A program made the position numbers and the translations under genes. The notes below the pieces were generated by a model. The model saw nothing but the letters and a program-made list of their open reading frames with translations, did no database searches and was not told the origin of the DNA. This document shows positions 9,191 to 9,243 of a stretch of DNA of 9,243 nucleotides, piece after piece. Numbering within the stretch: position 1 is the first letter of the stretch; each line of letters opens with the position of its first letter. This DNA is from Chloroflexota bacterium (GTDB lineage: Bacteria > Chloroflexota > UBA4733), in NCBI GenBank assembly GCA_025449435.1, contig JANWJO010000231.1:1-9243 (forward strand), in the 5' to 3' direction.

Positions 9191-9243
9191 TGGCCGGGTG
9201 CAGGCTCCGCCTGCGGAGTCGCCGTGGTCGTGAGCATGGGCAG
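9187..9243 (-). CDS. Possible 3' end of an upstream minus-strand gene
   Basis: The last 57 bases can be read as 18 codons ending at TGA 9189-9187, with a tail of Thr/Ala/Pro-rich residues (LPMLTTTATPQAEPAPGH). The stop overlaps the putative TTG start of the phosphoesterase. That is a typical coupled-gene geometry and the main reason to list it. The fragment is too short to assign a family. The alternative is that the phosphoesterase frame itself continues through this stretch. Confidence 0.22.
   Translation of the reverse strand: MPMLTTTATPQAEPAPGH
9200..9218 (-). repeat. Two overlapping, mutually exclusive hairpins before the phosphoesterase start
   Basis: GCAGGC-TCC-GCCTGC (9200-9214) and CTCCGC-CT-GCGGAG (9205-9218) are both perfect 6-bp-arm dyads that share bases. 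On the minus strand the only SD-like GGCGGAG before TTG 9190 lies inside them: it is paired in one fold and largely exposed in the loop of the other. Confidence 0.35.

Overview
This is a G+C-rich bacterial chromosome segment that is densely packed with mostly housekeeping genes. Nothing in it looks like a phage, transposon, plasmid or CRISPR array. Phylum cannot be proven from the sequence alone. My best guess is a Chloroflexota-type bacterium or another high-GC, non-proteobacterial lineage. The reasons are a cytosolic GAF-GAF-HisKA_2 kinase sitting beside ftsZ, an ftsZ detached from ftsQ/ftsA, and GTG/TTG starts alongside ATG.

Layout, left to right. (1) Positions 1-366 (+) are the 3' end of polA (DNA polymerase I). 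It meets tail-to-tail with (2) a minus-strand block, 363-5628, read in the order ftsZ (5628-4351), GAF-GAF histidine kinase (4346-2268), obg/cgtA (2217-919) and a small three-helix membrane protein (878-363). The junctions are 4, 50 and 40 bp, so this looks like one operon. It links the division ring, a sensory kinase and the ribosome-assembly GTPase, and it has a credible promoter about 45 bp before ftsZ. (3) A GNAT-like protein lies upstream on the same strand (6339-5797). (4) A 454-bp intergenic region (6340-6793) separates it from the divergent (5) parB (6794-7648, +). ParB is translationally coupled through an ATGA overlap to an acyl-CoA thioesterase (7645-8157, +). (6) A membrane-anchored metallophosphoesterase (9190-8162, -) converges on the thioesterase with only 4 bp between stops. 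The last 57 bp may hold the end of another minus-strand gene.

Together the genes cover DNA repair/replication (PolA), division (FtsZ), ribosome maturation and growth control (Obg), signalling (kinase) and chromosome segregation (ParB). I found no clear undescribed multi-gene system. The points most worth a second look are the ftsZ-kinase-obg operon, an Obg whose G4 motif reads AKAD instead of NKxD, a parS-like perfect palindrome between obg and the membrane gene, a dyad over the ftsZ -10 box, and a possible structured RNA in the 454-bp gap.
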